From assembly GCA_963714795.1 (NCBI GenBank), contig CAVQPS010000006.1:434001-498000 (forward strand): DNA of 64,000 nt. Reading direction: 5' to 3'. This DNA comes from DATIXJ01 sp963714795 (lineage in GTDB: Bacteria > Bacteroidota > Ignavibacteria > UBA10030 > SZUA-254). The notes below the pieces were generated by a model. It ran no database searches. It was not told where the DNA came from and saw only the letters and a list, made by a program, of their open reading frames with translations. The position numbers were made by a program, and so were the translations under genes. The first letter of the stretch is position 1; each line of letters begins with the position of its first letter. Of this stretch, positions 63,354-64,000 are shown piece after piece.

Positions 63354-64000
63354 ATGCTTGGTAAGCCCCAAAACATATTTTCCGTAACCGATCTTACCCG
63401 TAAAATCAAAGGAACTCTGGAAGAAGGATTTTCGCGGATCGCTGTTCAGGGCGAGTTATCCAATTTCAAGCACCATTCTTCAGGCCATTTATATTTCACA
63501 CTGAAAGACGAACATGCCCAGATTCAATGCGTGATGTGGCGGAGCCGTGTTCCGGCTTTATCCGTTACACCGCAAGATGGCATGAAAATGATTGCCCGCG
63601 GAAACGTTACCGTGTACGAAGTTCGGGGAAATTATCAATTGGATGTAGCAAGTTTGCAGCTTCTCGGAGCAGGAGAACTGCAAATTGCTTTTGAACGATT
63701 GAAACAGAAACTCGCCGCCGAAGGGTTATTCGATCAGGACCACAAGAAACCGTTGCCGCAATTCCCTCAACGGATCGGCATTGTCACATCGCCAACGGGC
63801 GCAGCAATCCAGGATATCATAAATATTATCAATAGGCGTTTCCCGTCGACCGAACTGATTTTGTGTCCCGTCAAAGTTCAGGGAATCGGCGCGGCGGAAG
63901 AAATCGCATCTGCTATCGACGATTTTAATAATTTTGGTGCTGTTGATGTTATTCTTGTCGGACGCGGAGGCGGATCGCTTGAAGACCTCTGGGCATTCAA
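63354..64000 (+). CDS. xseA: Exodeoxyribonuclease VII large subunit (3' truncated by the window)
   Basis: 215 residues are visible with no stop, the gene running off the window. The start (ATG at 63354) gives FSVTDLTRKIKGTLEE. The OB-fold domain has VQGELSNFKHHSSGHLYFTL (split: VQGELSNFK, SSGHLYFTLKD) and QIQCVMWR. The catalytic domain opens with GAGELQIAFERLKQKLAAEGLF (AEGLF), RIGIVTSPTGAAIQDI and ends, at the window edge, with LVGRGGGSLEDLWAF, the family hallmark. With XseB it degrades single-stranded DNA. It is preceded by an independent terminator, so it starts a new unit. Confidence 0.95.
   Translation, partial: MLGKPQNIFSVTDLTRKIKGTLEEGFSRIAVQGELSNFKHHSSGHLYFTLKDEHAQIQCVMWRSRVPALSVTPQDGMKMIARGNVTVYEVRGNYQLDVASLQLLGAGELQIAFERLKQKLAAEGLFDQDHKKPLPQFPQRIGIVTSPTGAAIQDIINIINRRFPSTELILCPVKVQGIGAAEEIASAIDDFNNFGAVDVILVGRGGGSLEDLWAF

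Noticed and set aside
1..64000. tRNA, rRNA, CRISPR, prophage and insertion sequence signals
   Set aside because: No cloverleaf-like T-arm text, spaced repeats, transposase, integrase or terminal repeats were seen; a tRNAscan or Infernal run could still find a small RNA I missed.

Overview
The window looks like a contig from the Bacteroidota/Chlorobi side of the tree, most likely the Ignavibacteria-Kryptonia neighbourhood. Evidence is the Por-type (type IX secretion) C-terminal sorting domains with the QNYPNPFNP motif on several secreted proteins, PorV/PorQ-like and TonB-dependent outer-membrane proteins, a BshB1-type bacillithiol deacetylase, weak use of Shine-Dalgarno sequences, and a moderate GC content. 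No rRNA, tRNA, CRISPR array, insertion sequence or prophage was seen.

Region 1 (1-37.1 kb) is mostly an alpha-glucan locus. It has two secreted proteins with sorting tails, an alpha-glucan phosphorylase, a DUF4032 kinase-like protein, a MalK-type ATPase, a TonB receptor / giant secreted protein / PorV-like trio, another multi-domain secreted protein, two exported GH13 amylases, a cytoplasmic GH13 maltosyltransferase-like protein and a MalE-MalF-MalG transporter. The implied flow is: glucan bound and cut outside, malto-oligosaccharides imported, then phosphorolysed or transglycosylated inside. Embedded in it are a SurA/PpiC-like protein, two SGNH-TPR proteins, and a carbamoyltransferase module with a 59-residue DUF5989 gene and an SxtJ-like membrane protein.

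Region 2 (37.1-41.6 kb, minus strand) holds an esterase and then the most interesting item: a compact three-gene operon of a RecA/RadA-like protein without a usable P-loop, a 97-residue unknown protein, and a B-family DNA polymerase homologue with an altered motif C. Its promoter is near-consensus (TTGACA-N17-TATACT). One operator-like palindrome fills the spacer and a second lies 31 bp away, centre to centre. It resembles in logic, but not in parts, the damage-induced ImuA-ImuB-DnaE2 mutasome.

Region 3 (41.7-48.8 kb, plus strand) is housekeeping: Lrp regulator, glutamine synthetase, enoyl-CoA hydratase family protein, adenine phosphoribosyltransferase, tryptophanase, a Yip1-like membrane protein, a zincin-like protein, a hemerythrin-domain protein and a response regulator.

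Region 4 (48.8-60.0 kb, minus strand) has an M28 peptidase / lipoprotein / TolB-like / peroxiredoxin cluster, then a copper/silver-type RND efflux operon (Cys-rich exported protein, CusC with a frameshift, CusB, CusA), then bshB1.

Region 5 (60.2-64 kb, plus strand) has a NarL-type histidine kinase and response regulator pair, two tandem pilin-like small proteins with a strong terminator, and the start of xseA, cut by the window edge.

Only one stretch over 300 bases lacks a gene (8917-9266); it holds the divergent promoters of malK and the TonB receptor gene.
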